Source: Oligoflexus sp. (GTDB lineage: Bacteria > Bdellovibrionota_B > Oligoflexia > Oligoflexales > Oligoflexaceae). From it: a stretch of DNA of 64,000 nucleotides. The notes beneath the pieces were generated by a model. It was not told where the DNA came from. It saw nothing but the letters and a program-made list of their open reading frames with translations, and searched no databases. Position 1 is the first letter of the stretch, and every line of letters starts with the position of its first letter. Shown here in pieces: positions 54,745 through 63,785 of this stretch. The stretch lies in contig JACMOC010000014.1 in assembly GCA_014378195.1 (NCBI GenBank), positions 248,001 to 312,000 on the forward strand, given 5' to 3'. The position numbers and the translations under genes are program-made.

Positions 54745-56594
54745 ACCTGGTTCCCACCTTCCTGCGCGGGCGCGCTTTTTTTCTTGTCCTGCATACTGCG
54801 CGTCAGGTCTCGAAATTCCTCTGAATTCGCCATCAGTTCATCAAACGTGCCCTCCATCTGGATAGCGCCGTGATGCATCACAAGAACCCGGTCCACGCGC
54901 GGCAAAACACTCAGCCTATGGGTAACAAGCAAGCGAGTCTTATGGGTCCAGGCGCCTTCTATAAGCCCGTCCAGCAGAAGGCGTTCGGTATCGACGTCGA
55001 CCGCACTCAAACAATCATCAAGCAAAACAATAGGACGATCGTTATAGTGAGCCCTAGCGAGGCTTACGCGCTGTCTTTGACCTCCTGATAGGTTGACGCC
55101 ACGCTCCCCTATCTCCGTATCCAGTCCGCCGCTCATAGCCTGACTATCGAGTGCAAACGCAGCTAAACCGAGCGACCTTGATACGGCTTCGTCTTTATCG
55201 GCACTGGCTCCATATTCAAACACGACATTGTCCCGAAGGGTGGAGCTCATGATAAAACCCTCTTGAGGTGCATAAGCGAAATAAGCACGAAGCGCTGCAA
55301 GGTCCAGAGGCAAAACGTCTATTCCTTCGATCGTATAACTTTCAAAAGTTGCGGGGGCTTCGCAGAGCAGCGAATCGAGCAGGAGGCTTTTGCCAGCGCC
55401 GACCTCACCGATTATTGCGACGAACTCGCCTTTTTTCAGCCGTAAATCGAGCCTTTTAATGAGCGTGACACCATCCAGGGTCAGCTCAAGGCCTTTAACA
55501 TCAAGAGCATAAAGCGGTTCGATATGCAGTGACGGGTGTTCGGCACCTCGCTCAAGCGGCATGGCAAAAAGAGTCTGCAGCCTCCGCGCCGAGCTCAGTC
55601 CATCTAGAAACATGACAAGGTTAAATGGCAACGAACGAATCGGACGGCTTAAAAATATGCTGAGCACCCATAAAAGAGCAAATATTTCGCCCGGCGTAAC
55701 ATCGGTATGCGTAAATACAACACTGGCAATGCCCGTGATGCTGATGAGACTCGGAGCGACTTGAGCAAAGGCGCTCATTCCCGATCCATTTGTCACCATT
55801 GCCAGGCGATTGACAGTCTCCGATCGTCTCTTATCGAAAATCTTTTCTTCGAATAATTCCGTCCACCCCAGTATTCGCAATATACGAATATTCTGCAGCC
55901 ATTCGTTGACGACAGCGAGGCGCTCAGTGGCGAGACGCTTAAAGGCAATAAAAAAGCCGGATTGACGATAAGCCATAACAAAAAGAAGAGTGAGGGAAAG
56001 CGTACTTACGGCCGCCAGAGGCAAAGGCGGCAGTGAAAAATAAAAACCCACGGCCACCGGAGCGGCAATAAAAGGAATGAAGGACATAACGGCGACCGGA
56101 AGAAGTTCGTCGATCATCATCGTAATAGCCGAAACGTCTTGCGAGAAGATATTGACAAACTCACCCGTCGGCCTTGAGCGACGGCTTGCCTGAGACAGTT
56201 TGAGCCCGTGTTGATAGAGGCTGCGCGAAAGCCAGCGATTGGTCAAAACACCTTCGCGCGAACACACGAGTTTGCAGGCGACAGCCAGGGTTTGGGAGGC
56301 CAGGAGCGCGATGAACGCCAAAGAAATATAAAGGATCAATCGTTCCGTCGGTAGGTTTGCGCCCGAATCCTTGAGTATCGCATCCACAAAAAGCTTCTGG
56401 AAATAAGGGCCCAAAAGGCCACAGAGCGCCGAAAGGCAGGCAAGGCTGATGATGCCTAAACGCACCAGAGGCCTCACGGTAAAAATTCGCCATACGAGGC
56501 CGGAGCTGAGTCGTGAGGTCTCGACTTCAGGGATTTGTACGTTCGTCGCCAGCGTATCACTGAAGTCAGAGGTAAACGTCGGGTGTTGACTCAT
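54741..56594 (-). CDS. ABC exporter half-transporter, ABCC NBD1-like
   Basis: A 617-residue membrane-ATPase fusion with six helices (about 45-330). The nucleotide domain has Walker A GEVGAGKS (396-403), LSGGQ (502-506), Walker B LLDDCLSA with Asp527 in the place of the catalytic Glu, and His559. The Asp substitution and the GEVGAGKS wording are hallmarks of the first, weakly hydrolysing domain of ABCC proteins. It pairs with the downstream half-transporter. Its start overlaps the stop of the metallo-hydrolase gene (ATGA). Confidence 0.9.
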   Translation of the reverse strand: MSQHPTFTSDFSDTLATNVQIPEVETSRLSSGLVWRIFTVRPLVRLGIISLACLSALCGLLGPYFQKLFVDAILKDSGANLPTERLILYISLAFIALLASQTLAVACKLVCSREGVLTNRWLSRSLYQHGLKLSQASRRSRPTGEFVNIFSQDVSAITMMIDELLPVAVMSFIPFIAAPVAVGFYFSLPPLPLAAVSTLSLTLLFVMAYRQSGFFIAFKRLATERLAVVNEWLQNIRILRILGWTELFEEKIFDKRRSETVNRLAMVTNGSGMSAFAQVAPSLISITGIASVVFTHTDVTPGEIFALLWVLSIFLSRPIRSLPFNLVMFLDGLSSARRLQTLFAMPLERGAEHPSLHIEPLYALDVKGLELTLDGVTLIKRLDLRLKKGEFVAIIGEVGAGKSLLLDSLLCEAPATFESYTIEGIDVLPLDLAALRAYFAYAPQEGFIMSSTLRDNVVFEYGASADKDEAVSRSLGLAAFALDSQAMSGGLDTEIGERGVNLSGGQRQRVSLARAHYNDRPIVLLDDCLSAVDVDTERLLLDGLIEGAWTHKTRLLVTHRLSVLPRVDRVLVMHHGAIQMEGTFDELMANSEEFRDLTRSMQDKKKSAPAQEGGNQV

Positions 56595-57754
56595 AGTGAA
56601 TCAGGTTTCCTCTCCAGAGTTTGAGTTTGGTTTTTAAGAAAATCAGGATGGGTTCGCCACCAGGCTTTCGGCCTTTCCACTTGACCAAAACGCACAAGTT
56701 CGCCCAGTTTTGGGTGCCATACAGGCAAAGATTCGGGCGCCGCCATGCTGGTTACTTTTTCGATCGGTTCAAACCAGTCATGTAATGCCAGCACAAACAT
56801 ACCCCAATGGATAGGAACAATCGCGCCCGCGCGAACATCCTTCGCGGCCATCACCACTTCCTCAGGAAGCATATGAACATAACGCCAGTTCCTGTTGTAC
56901 TGACCGCACTCTAGAAAAGCGAGATCGATCGGTCCATAGCGATCGCCAATGTCTTTGAAATGCCCGGCGTATCCGCCGTCACCACTATAATAGAGTTTAA
57001 AATCGCCTTGATTAAGGAGCCAACCTGACCAAAGAGTGTGGTTTTTATCCGCAAAACTGCGGCCCGAAAAGTGCTGAGCGGGCGTTGCTGTTAGCGTCAT
57101 GCCCTGGTGAAATATCGATTGATACCAGGCGAGTTCATGAATCATGTCCGCCTTGATATTCCATGTGCGCAAACGCGAAGCCAATCCCAGCGGAACAAAA
57201 AACTCCGGTTGAATGGGCCACGTGCCTATCTCACGCATCACGTTGGCATCGAGATGATCGTAGTGATCGTGAGAAAGCACTATAATGTCAGGCTTCGGCA
57301 GCTGCGAAAGAGTGAGCAGAGGCCTTGAAAATCGCCTGACTAAAAAGGGTAAAGGCGATGCAACGCCTAACACGGGATCGAAAAGTATCAACGTTCCATC
57401 AAAGTTCACAAAAAATGTTGAGTGACCGAGCCAGAGCCATTTCACCCGCTCTTCGTCTTTTTTAACAAACGCCTCAAGGTCTGGCACTTGCGACGGAAAT
57501 GGACCGGTAGGGGTGCGAACCTGCTGTCCGAAAAGCCACATACGAATGAGGCCCCACGGATCGGTGACCATCGCCGTGGTCTCGGATACAATATTAAGAA
57601 ACTTTTGGGAACGCCTATCAAAGTGCGGATCAGAGCAAAAGCGCTCGATATCGGCGCTGTTCGGCCCACGACCGAACTGCTTATGTTTAAGCCAGATCCA
57701 TAGCAGAAAGCCGGCTCCGGCGATTCCCAGGAGAATTAGGGCAAATATCTTCAT
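56591..57754 (-). CDS. NAPE-PLD-like metallo-beta-lactamase-fold hydrolase
   Basis: A 387-residue protein with an N-terminal membrane helix (FALILLGIAGAGFLLWIWL). The metal site H162-x-H164-x-D166-H167 (SHDHYDHLD) and later TPAQHFSGR, YYSGDGGY and VPIHWGMF match the family of N-acyl-phosphatidylethanolamine phospholipase D, which releases phosphatidic acid and N-acylethanolamine; RomA/UlaG-type proteins are the other possibility. It is the first gene of an operon with the two ABC half-transporters, so its product or substrate may be their cargo (inference). Confidence 0.82.
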   Translation of the reverse strand: MKIFALILLGIAGAGFLLWIWLKHKQFGRGPNSADIERFCSDPHFDRRSQKFLNIVSETTAMVTDPWGLIRMWLFGQQVRTPTGPFPSQVPDLEAFVKKDEERVKWLWLGHSTFFVNFDGTLILFDPVLGVASPLPFLVRRFSRPLLTLSQLPKPDIIVLSHDHYDHLDANVMREIGTWPIQPEFFVPLGLASRLRTWNIKADMIHELAWYQSIFHQGMTLTATPAQHFSGRSFADKNHTLWSGWLLNQGDFKLYYSGDGGYAGHFKDIGDRYGPIDLAFLECGQYNRNWRYVHMLPEEVVMAAKDVRAGAIVPIHWGMFVLALHDWFEPIEKVTSMAAPESLPVWHPKLGELVRFGQVERPKAWWRTHPDFLKNQTQTLERKPDSL

Positions 57755-58095
57755 TGGACCTCACACGTCAAGTAAAGGACGTTAACTATGAACCTTTCGG
57801 AACAGGCCCGCCAGCCGCCAGTTGGTTCGTATTGAACCTGTAATTCAGCCGAAATGCGAAATAAGGAAATAGGACTCACGCTCATATTTAATAGAATAAT
57901 TTCAATTAACAGAGGCGTTTATCAGGTCAATATGGCAATATCTTACCAAACTGTTCAGCTTGATTTGCCGTTCCATTCAAAGGTAGTTACCTAGGTTATC
58001 CTCTTTTAAGCAGAGACACTACGACTGAGAAAAATGCAGCCTCACCCCTTACTTTAAAGCCTGATTTTTAACGCCTTTTCCGAGGCATACCCGGG
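57755..58095. other. Intergenic region
   Basis: This 341-base stretch holds the leader of the minus-strand operon and the upstream flank of a truncated kinase remnant. No clear promoter, hairpin or small gene was found; a 20-codon ATG frame near 57931 has no ribosome binding site. Confidence 0.4.
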
Positions 58096-58722
58096 TTGAT
58101 GGTAGCGCTTCTTCCTAGCGAAAACCTTCCTATTGTCGCCATGACTGATGCCTATAGGAAACGCACATCTATCGCCCCTGACCAGGTCTTGGGCCGAGGC
58201 ATTTTCGAAGTATTCCCAGACGACGCCAAAGATCCTTTAGCCAATGGCGTTGAATGTTTACGCGCTTCGCTCGTGCGCGTCGTAACCCAACGTATTCCCG
58301 ATGCCATGCCTTTGCAGCGTTACAGTTTCGAATCGGCAGTGGACACCTTTTCGCTGAACTACTGGAATTTCAGTGCTAGTCGCGGAAGACTCCGTGGATA
58401 ATCAGATGCTGGTGGGACGCATCCTCAAAAAGCGCAGAATGGAGAAGAGGCGATACAGATCGCTCTTAGCCTGCCTTTTGATGTGATACTTATGGATGTG
58501 CAAATGCCGCGGGTTGATGGCTACGAAGCAACGCATGCGCTCAGACAAGCCGGTTTTGATAAACCAATCATTGCGCTCACGGCTCATGCGATGCTGGAAG
58601 AACGGGCGAAATCCAAAGAAGGAGGTTGCGACCTGCGCCTAACCAAACCGATTAATGCTCAAGAACTTATCGAGTGCATCGGCAATCTGGTCGAAAAGGC
58701 TAAGGCGTCGCTTTGGAAGTAA
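58096..58722 (+). pseudogene. Remnant of a hybrid sensor kinase (PAS and receiver only)
   Basis: The first part encodes a PAS domain of the kind found in hybrid kinases (IVAMTDAYRKRTSI, DQVLGRGIFEVFPDDAKDP, LRASLVRVVTQRIPDAMPLQRY) and stops at 58399. From 58376 another frame encodes a receiver N-terminus (LVAEDSVDNQMLVGRILKK); from 58438 the first frame resumes the receiver (NGEEAIQIALSLPFDVILMDVQMPRVDGYEA ... TKPINAQEL) and stops at 58720-58722. The whole kinase core, about 400 codons, is missing, plus a small deletion inside the receiver. The receiver resembles that of the intact kinase at 59.3 kb. Confidence 0.8.
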
Positions 58723-58758
58723 AATGAGTGCAGGCTTAGGCTTGAGAGCCGAGGCTTA

Positions 58759-59106
58759 TTATGGGATTCGCTCTGTAGGCTCATCCGCGTGCCATTTGCT
58801 CTGGATCTTCTGGTTGGCCGTAAACGGCGCTTTGCGATAAATCAGATTATGCTGATCGAACGTGATGATATTGCCGTTGATCGAGGCAATTTTCAATTCC
58901 TGAGAGATATGGCTCTTCAGAGGTTTTTTGCAATTGATCTCATAAACGAAGATCCGGCTTCCGTTCGCGATAGCCTGGTTTGCAGCTTCCACAACGGCAT
59001 CTGTTGTCTCAATTTGCATCAATTTACCTTGCATTCCCCATTCATTCTCAAAGTTTTGAGTTGGGGCATTGCGGTTCGATACGACGAGATAAAGATGCAT
59101 GTTCAT
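58759..59106 (-). CDS. Small hypothetical protein
   Basis: A 115-residue soluble protein with alternating strands and helices (MHLYLVVSNRN, TTDAVVEAANQAIANGSRIFVYEI, ELKIASINGNIITFDQ). No domain recognised. AAGGA lies 9 bases before the ATG. An equally long frame exists on the opposite strand, but that one has no binding site and less protein-like composition. It stands between a kinase remnant and an intact kinase gene. Confidence 0.5.
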   Translation of the reverse strand: MNMHLYLVVSNRNAPTQNFENEWGMQGKLMQIETTDAVVEAANQAIANGSRIFVYEINCKKPLKSHISQELKIASINGNIITFDQHNLIYRKAPFTANQKIQSKWHADEPTERIP

Positions 59107-59330
59107 AGGCAGGAGTCCTTGGCTGGCGACCGTTGATCCACTCTATTACAACGATAACAGAAATTAAGCGACACGTCTTGCCGAGCTACTGCCTCCTCTT
59201 TAAGCACAAGCAGTGTAAATCACGGGATTCTATCAACAATATTCCTATAAACTTACAATGCTCCGCTTGCTTTTGGCTTAGGTCACCTGGTAAATATAGG
59301 GAAGAACCAACTGAGTAGTAGAAATTCGCG

Positions 59331-61472
59331 ATGAAAACAACGTTCGACGGATCTGAGTTTGCCGTGTCGCAACACGGTGGTCTATTTTTCGGCTCCCATA
59401 AGAGTCGTGCCCTGACGCTGTTTCTGCAATTTGACTGGTCGAGCACCGAACTCGGCCCAATCGACACCTGGTCGTTAGCCCTTAAAACTACGGTTAACAT
59501 GCTCTTTTCTTGTCCATTTCCCGTCATGCTCTGGTGGGGCCCGGGGCATATCCAAATTTTCAATGAAGCCCAACGGATTGTCATTGGCGAGCGCGAGCAA
59601 TACATGGGCAAGCCGGGCCGCACCTGCTGGCCTGAAGTCTGGTCTGATACCGTTGAGCCCGACTTGAACTCAATCCGGGCTACCGGGGAACCAAGGCATT
59701 ACGAAAACCGCAAAATCGTTCTTCGACAGAACGGTATTATGAAAGAAACGTACTGGAACTATTCCTTTTCACCTCTCTTTAAGGAGGACGGGACTATAGG
59801 CGGCGTCCTGTCCATATCCCTGGAAACCACAGGAATTATTGCCGCTGAAAAAGATCTAGAGGGGGCCCGTCGACGCGAACGCGACCATGATCGAGCCGAG
59901 TCCAAATCTCACGAGGTCAAACTTCGCACCATAACGGATCGCCTTCCGGCACTGATTTCCTATATGAACATCAATCGTCGTTATCAGTTCGTGAATCAGG
60001 CCTACGTGGATTGGTTCGGGCTTTCGCGCGAGGCTATCGAGGGCAAAACGCGGCAAGAGCTGGTCGCTGACGCCTCCCTTTACGAATACATGGCGCCTTA
60101 TGTGGAACGGGCTTTTGCAGGAGAAGCTGTTTCCTTTGAAGTGACCCTTTATAAACCTAACGGTGAATACGTAAACCTCGACACCGAATATCTTCCCGAT
60201 ATCGATCCCGTTACGCAAGAGGTTCGAGGCATAGTCGGTGTTGGGCACAACATCACGGAACGAAAAAAAGCCTTGATAGCCTCACGTCTCGCGCAAAGAG
60301 ACCTGGCTCGGGCCAAAGAAATCGCTGAGACTGCAAATGCTACAAAAAGCGCATTTTTAGCGAATATGAGCCATGAAATCCGTACGCCTCTCTCGGCGAT
60401 TCTTGGCTTCAGCGAATTTCTTAAAGACGAGAGTCTCAAGCCTGAGCTCCGCGAGCACTTTATCCAGACGATCGCCCGTAACGGTCAGGCGCTCACTTGT
60501 ATCATCGACGACATCCTCGATCTGGCCAAAGTCGAAGCCGGCCGACTCGAAGTTGAAGAGCTTGATTTTTCTTTCTTCCAGTTGCTTTCTGAAGTGGTCG
60601 AGATCTTCCGCGTGAAGGCCCAAGAGAAGGGCATAAGCCTGTCAACAATTATAGACGAAGGCGTAACGGATTTCATCGCCTCCGATCCGACACGAATTCG
60701 ACAGATCCTAATTAACATCATCGGCAATGCGATCAAATTTACCGAGAAGGGAGGCGTGAGTCTCTCCGTTCATAGCAGCGCCGAAGGTGACTCGGCGTCC
60801 CGAATTTTTGTTCATGTTAAAGATACGGGTCGAGGTCTCACAGATGAACAAAAAAATCGTCTTTTTGAACCCTTCATGCAAGCAGACAACACAACGACTC
60901 GGCAATTCGGTGGAACGGGCCTGGGGCTTGCCCTCTCAAAACGTTTGAGCCAAGCGTTAGGCGGCGATATTTTTATCGGCGAATGCGAAGTCGGCAAAGG
61001 CAGCCAATTCACCATCACCTTTCGGGCGGGAAAGGCCCGTCAGCCGTTGGATTCCTTGCGTCAAAATAGGGGGATCACGACCGCATCCTTACACCCTCCC
61101 ATGCTTGACGCAATGAAGGTTCTCGTCGTTGATGATTCTCCCGACAATCAGTTTCTTTTGTCGCGCCTTTTAACGAAAAACGGAGCTTTGGTTGAAATCG
61201 CCAGCGACGGCGTCGAAGCGGTTGAAAAAGCGAGCCGGCATGGCAGTAATTTTGATGTGGTTCTGATGGATATACAGATGCCGCGTATGGACGGGTATGA
61301 AGCACTGCGTGTCTTGAGGAGCCAATCGTATCCGGTCCCTGTCGTTGCCGTGACTGCCCATGCTATGAAGGAGGACCGACTGAAAACGGAAGCTGCCGGT
61401 TTCCGAGGACACCTTACGAAGCCCCTTAATGCGGCGGAGCTCCTTCATTGTCTTCAGAAATGGGCCCGTTAA
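59331..61472 (+). CDS. Soluble hybrid sensor histidine kinase with two PAS domains
   Basis: A 713-residue cytosolic kinase with no membrane helices. The N-terminal PAS-type unit (35-170: FDWSSTELGPIDTW, PFPVMLWWGPGHIQIFN) is a common sensor in such kinases; a canonical PAS follows (195-310), then the dimerisation helix with His348 ([12 protein letters not shown]), the ATPase domain (DPTRIRQILINIIGNAIKF, GTGLGLALSK) and a receiver with Asp647 (VLMDIQMPRMDGYEA). All phosphotransfer residues are intact. It is an orphan, with no regulator adjacent, but the HPt at 45.4 kb could serve it. The ribosome binding site is weak. Confidence 0.92.
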   Translation: MKTTFDGSEFAVSQHGGLFFGSHKSRALTLFLQFDWSSTELGPIDTWSLALKTTVNMLFSCPFPVMLWWGPGHIQIFNEAQRIVIGEREQYMGKPGRTCWPEVWSDTVEPDLNSIRATGEPRHYENRKIVLRQNGIMKETYWNYSFSPLFKEDGTIGGVLSISLETTGIIAAEKDLEGARRRERDHDRAESKSHEVKLRTITDRLPALISYMNINRRYQFVNQAYVDWFGLSREAIEGKTRQELVADASLYEYMAPYVERAFAGEAVSFEVTLYKPNGEYVNLDTEYLPDIDPVTQEVRGIVGVGHNITERKKALIASRLAQRDLARAKEIAETANATKSAFLANMSHEIRTPLSAILGFSEFLKDESLKPELREHFIQTIARNGQALTCIIDDILDLAKVEAGRLEVEELDFSFFQLLSEVVEIFRVKAQEKGISLSTIIDEGVTDFIASDPTRIRQILINIIGNAIKFTEKGGVSLSVHSSAEGDSASRIFVHVKDTGRGLTDEQKNRLFEPFMQADNTTTRQFGGTGLGLALSKRLSQALGGDIFIGECEVGKGSQFTITFRAGKARQPLDSLRQNRGITTASLHPPMLDAMKVLVVDDSPDNQFLLSRLLTKNGALVEIASDGVEAVEKASRHGSNFDVVLMDIQMPRMDGYEALRVLRSQSYPVPVVAVTAHAMKEDRLKTEAAGFRGHLTKPLNAAELLHCLQKWAR

Positions 61473-61485
61473 TTGCGCAGTGCTA

Positions 61486-62325
61486 TCAGGGTTTGCGGAA
61501 GCCGCGTTTGGCCATTTCCTCTTCGCGCGCATCTTCGATCTCTTCAAGCACTGCTTTCACATTGGCCTTACGATTACCCTCTTCAAATACCCCAGTGAGC
61601 TTGGTGTCGGGTTTTAATTTGCCGTTTTCAAAGTACTTCCAGATTTCTTTTGCATGCCGCGACTCCATCAACTCGGGCGCAAACCGACCAAAATATGCAG
61701 CCAGCTGAACCAGGTCTCGTTCGAACAGACCGAAGGCATTATTTGCAGTGGCTTGAATCGCCTGGGGAAGGTCGATGATGACCAATCCATCCTTTGAAAC
61801 GAGCACGTTAAACTCTGATAAATCGCCGTGGACAATACCCGCACACAGCATTTTAACGGCTTCCCGAATGAGCACATGATGATACTCACGGGCTTTTTCG
61901 GGCGTTAAATCAACATCGTTAAGCCTTGGAGCCGGATTGCCTTCCTCGTCGGTAATCATCTGAAGCAGCAATACCCCTTCGTAATAACCGAGAGGTTTGG
62001 GGACGCTGACGCCCGCTGCTGCCAGAAGATAAAGGGCGTCAACTTCGGTATTTTGCCATTCCGCTTCACGCTCCTGGCGACCATAACGACTGCTACTTTC
62101 CATGGCACGCGCACGGCGTGAGCCACGGACTTTACGCCCTTCGGTATATTGAGTTTTTTGTTTGAAAGAACGGTTATTTTCGTCCTTGTAAACCTTGGCG
62201 CAACAAAGCTGACCTTCGGCGCGAACGACGTAGACCTCGGCTTCTTTACCGCTTTGAAGTTGTCCGATCACATCTTCGACCATATGGGCTTCAATCAGGG
62301 GCAGCAAACGCTTCGGTATTTTCAT
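61486..62325 (-). CDS. RIO-type serine kinase
   Basis: A 279-residue kinase of the RIO1 family, an atypical family central to ribosome maturation in eukaryotes and archaea and present in some bacteria. The RIO N-terminal segment contains SGKEAEVY (25-32) and Lys44 in CCAKVYKD. The catalytic loop is H166-G-D168-L-S-E-F-N, and the metal-binding Asp185 is in IIDLPQA; all match RIO rather than Hanks-type kinases. Length is typical of bacterial members. The stop is 13 bases from the convergent hybrid kinase stop. A role in ribosome biogenesis here is inference. Confidence 0.9.
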   Translation of the reverse strand: MKIPKRLLPLIEAHMVEDVIGQLQSGKEAEVYVVRAEGQLCCAKVYKDENNRSFKQKTQYTEGRKVRGSRRARAMESSSRYGRQEREAEWQNTEVDALYLLAAAGVSVPKPLGYYEGVLLLQMITDEEGNPAPRLNDVDLTPEKAREYHHVLIREAVKMLCAGIVHGDLSEFNVLVSKDGLVIIDLPQAIQATANNAFGLFERDLVQLAAYFGRFAPELMESRHAKEIWKYFENGKLKPDTKLTGVFEEGNRKANVKAVLEEIEDAREEEMAKRGFRKP

Positions 62326-62434
62326 AGAACCTTATATCCGTTGGGGTCAGACACACCTAAGTTGGAACGCGCCTCAGTCTATACTGGGACGGGGCTCCTC
62401 CGCTAGAGAAAGCAATGACCGAGGTGCCACTCAA

Positions 62435-63643
62435 TTAAAATTTAACAAGAGCGTCCACGTAAGCTGTTGTGATCGTTACGCCACCAGCTTCAAGAGCCGC
62501 GATGAGGGGATCACCCAGAGCACTGGTTGGGGTCTGAAATCCACGCACAGTCCTTGTCTTTTCTGTTTTGACGAGAAGTTTGGCTATGGTGGTAGCACAT
62601 AGCACGGTGAACTCGTTCCCCGGGTCGCCACTGGCTTTCATTTTGACCGTCAAACGGGGACGGGCTTTTTCGCGTGCTATAAGAGTTCCCCGGTAAAAGC
62701 CTTCTTTTCGGCTTTTCTCCGATGGACCCTGCCCTGCAGATGGGCCGAGCTTGCGAAGAATGGCCCTACCAATGCCATTACCCGTCATGACGTCCATTAT
62801 GCCCAAGGCCCCTATCACCCCATAGGCAGCAAGATTTCCGGAACGGCCTTTGGATAGGAGGGAACGCTCAGTGTAGGCGATGTTCTGAGAGTCTCGGCTT
62901 TCGGGATTGCGCAGGTAAATAGATCGACGCACGACAGCCGTGTTAATAGAATTCATCAAAAAAGGAGCGCTCCATCGCTTGAGGAAAGGTTCAAAGGTCG
63001 GTTTGAATTCCACCTTAGGATTATGCGCCCACTTTTTGTCGGGTATAAGGATATTGCTATCGATGAGATGTTTGTTTTTCTTCTGTTCGGCCATGGTGAG
63101 AACGGATAGGAGCGTACCACCGTTAAACCCGCCTTTGACTCGATAATAATGCTTCAGGTCATCGACATCCCAACCGTGACGGGAGGCCTCTTCCAAAGCA
63201 ATGTAGCTCATGACATCGGCTGGTACTGAATCAAAGCCTGCCATCGGTATCAAACAGGCTCCGGTCGCTTGAGCGACATGCTCATAACGATCGATCATGT
63301 CACGAATAAAGGGCGTTTCGCCTGTTATATCGCAGTAAGCACGACCGAGCTCGCTGCACGCCGCTATCACGGGTTCCGCATAAAGCGCGAAGGGACCAGC
63401 GAAGTTTGCCACGACTTTGGCCTGCCTAACCATAGCCGTTATGCTGCCTTTATCCTTGGAGTCGGCATCGATAATCGCCGGTTTATGGGCACATTCCTTT
63501 TGAAGGTCTTCGAGCTTTTTACGGTTGCGCCCGGCGATAGCCAGATGAAGTGAAGGATCGGAAGCCAATTTGAGTGTGGCAAGGCGACCTGTAAAACCAG
63601 TTGCGCCAAAGACAACAATATCATGGATTGGAGGCGTATTCAC
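62435..63643 (-). CDS. Saccharopine-dehydrogenase-like NAD(P)-binding reductase
   Basis: A 402-residue protein with an N-terminal Rossmann fold (VVFGATGFTGRLA) and the family blocks AIAGRNRKKLEDLQ, VVANFAGPFALYAEPVIAAC, YCDITGETPFIRDMI and PMAGFDSVPADVMSYI. This is the saccharopine dehydrogenase NADP-binding family that includes mycobacterial trans-acting enoyl reductases; in most bacteria the substrate is unknown. It has no obvious operon partners: the RIO gene starts 109 bases downstream on the same strand. Confidence 0.85.
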   Translation of the reverse strand: MNTPPIHDIVVFGATGFTGRLATLKLASDPSLHLAIAGRNRKKLEDLQKECAHKPAIIDADSKDKGSITAMVRQAKVVANFAGPFALYAEPVIAACSELGRAYCDITGETPFIRDMIDRYEHVAQATGACLIPMAGFDSVPADVMSYIALEEASRHGWDVDDLKHYYRVKGGFNGGTLLSVLTMAEQKKNKHLIDSNILIPDKKWAHNPKVEFKPTFEPFLKRWSAPFLMNSINTAVVRRSIYLRNPESRDSQNIAYTERSLLSKGRSGNLAAYGVIGALGIMDVMTGNGIGRAILRKLGPSAGQGPSEKSRKEGFYRGTLIAREKARPRLTVKMKASGDPGNEFTVLCATTIAKLLVKTEKTRTVRGFQTPTSALGDPLIAALEAGGVTITTAYVDALVKF

Positions 63644-63750
63644 CGAAGCTCCCCGGGCCGTTGGATGTAAAGTTCTAGCAATTTATGCGCGGAAGCCGGG
63701 AATATCCACCAAATCTTTTGCAAGCTTGGACAAGGAGCGAATCAGCTTGA

Positions 63751-63774
63751 GGCCAACGAATCGATTCGTTGGCC
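63751..63774. repeat. Perfect 24-base palindrome
   Basis: The half-site GGCCAACGAATC (63751-63762) is followed directly by its reverse complement. It lies 11 bases beyond the stop of the minus-strand partial gene. No T tract follows on either strand, so it is either an unusual terminator or an operator for the reductase gene at 62.4-63.6 kb. Confidence 0.75.
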
Positions 63775-63785
63775 CTCACATGTGA

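Noticed and set aside
58789-59136. Plus-strand frame of 115 codons opposite the small hypothetical gene
   Set aside because: It lacks a binding site and reads less like a protein than the minus-strand frame, which has AAGGA at a suitable distance. The choice is not certain.
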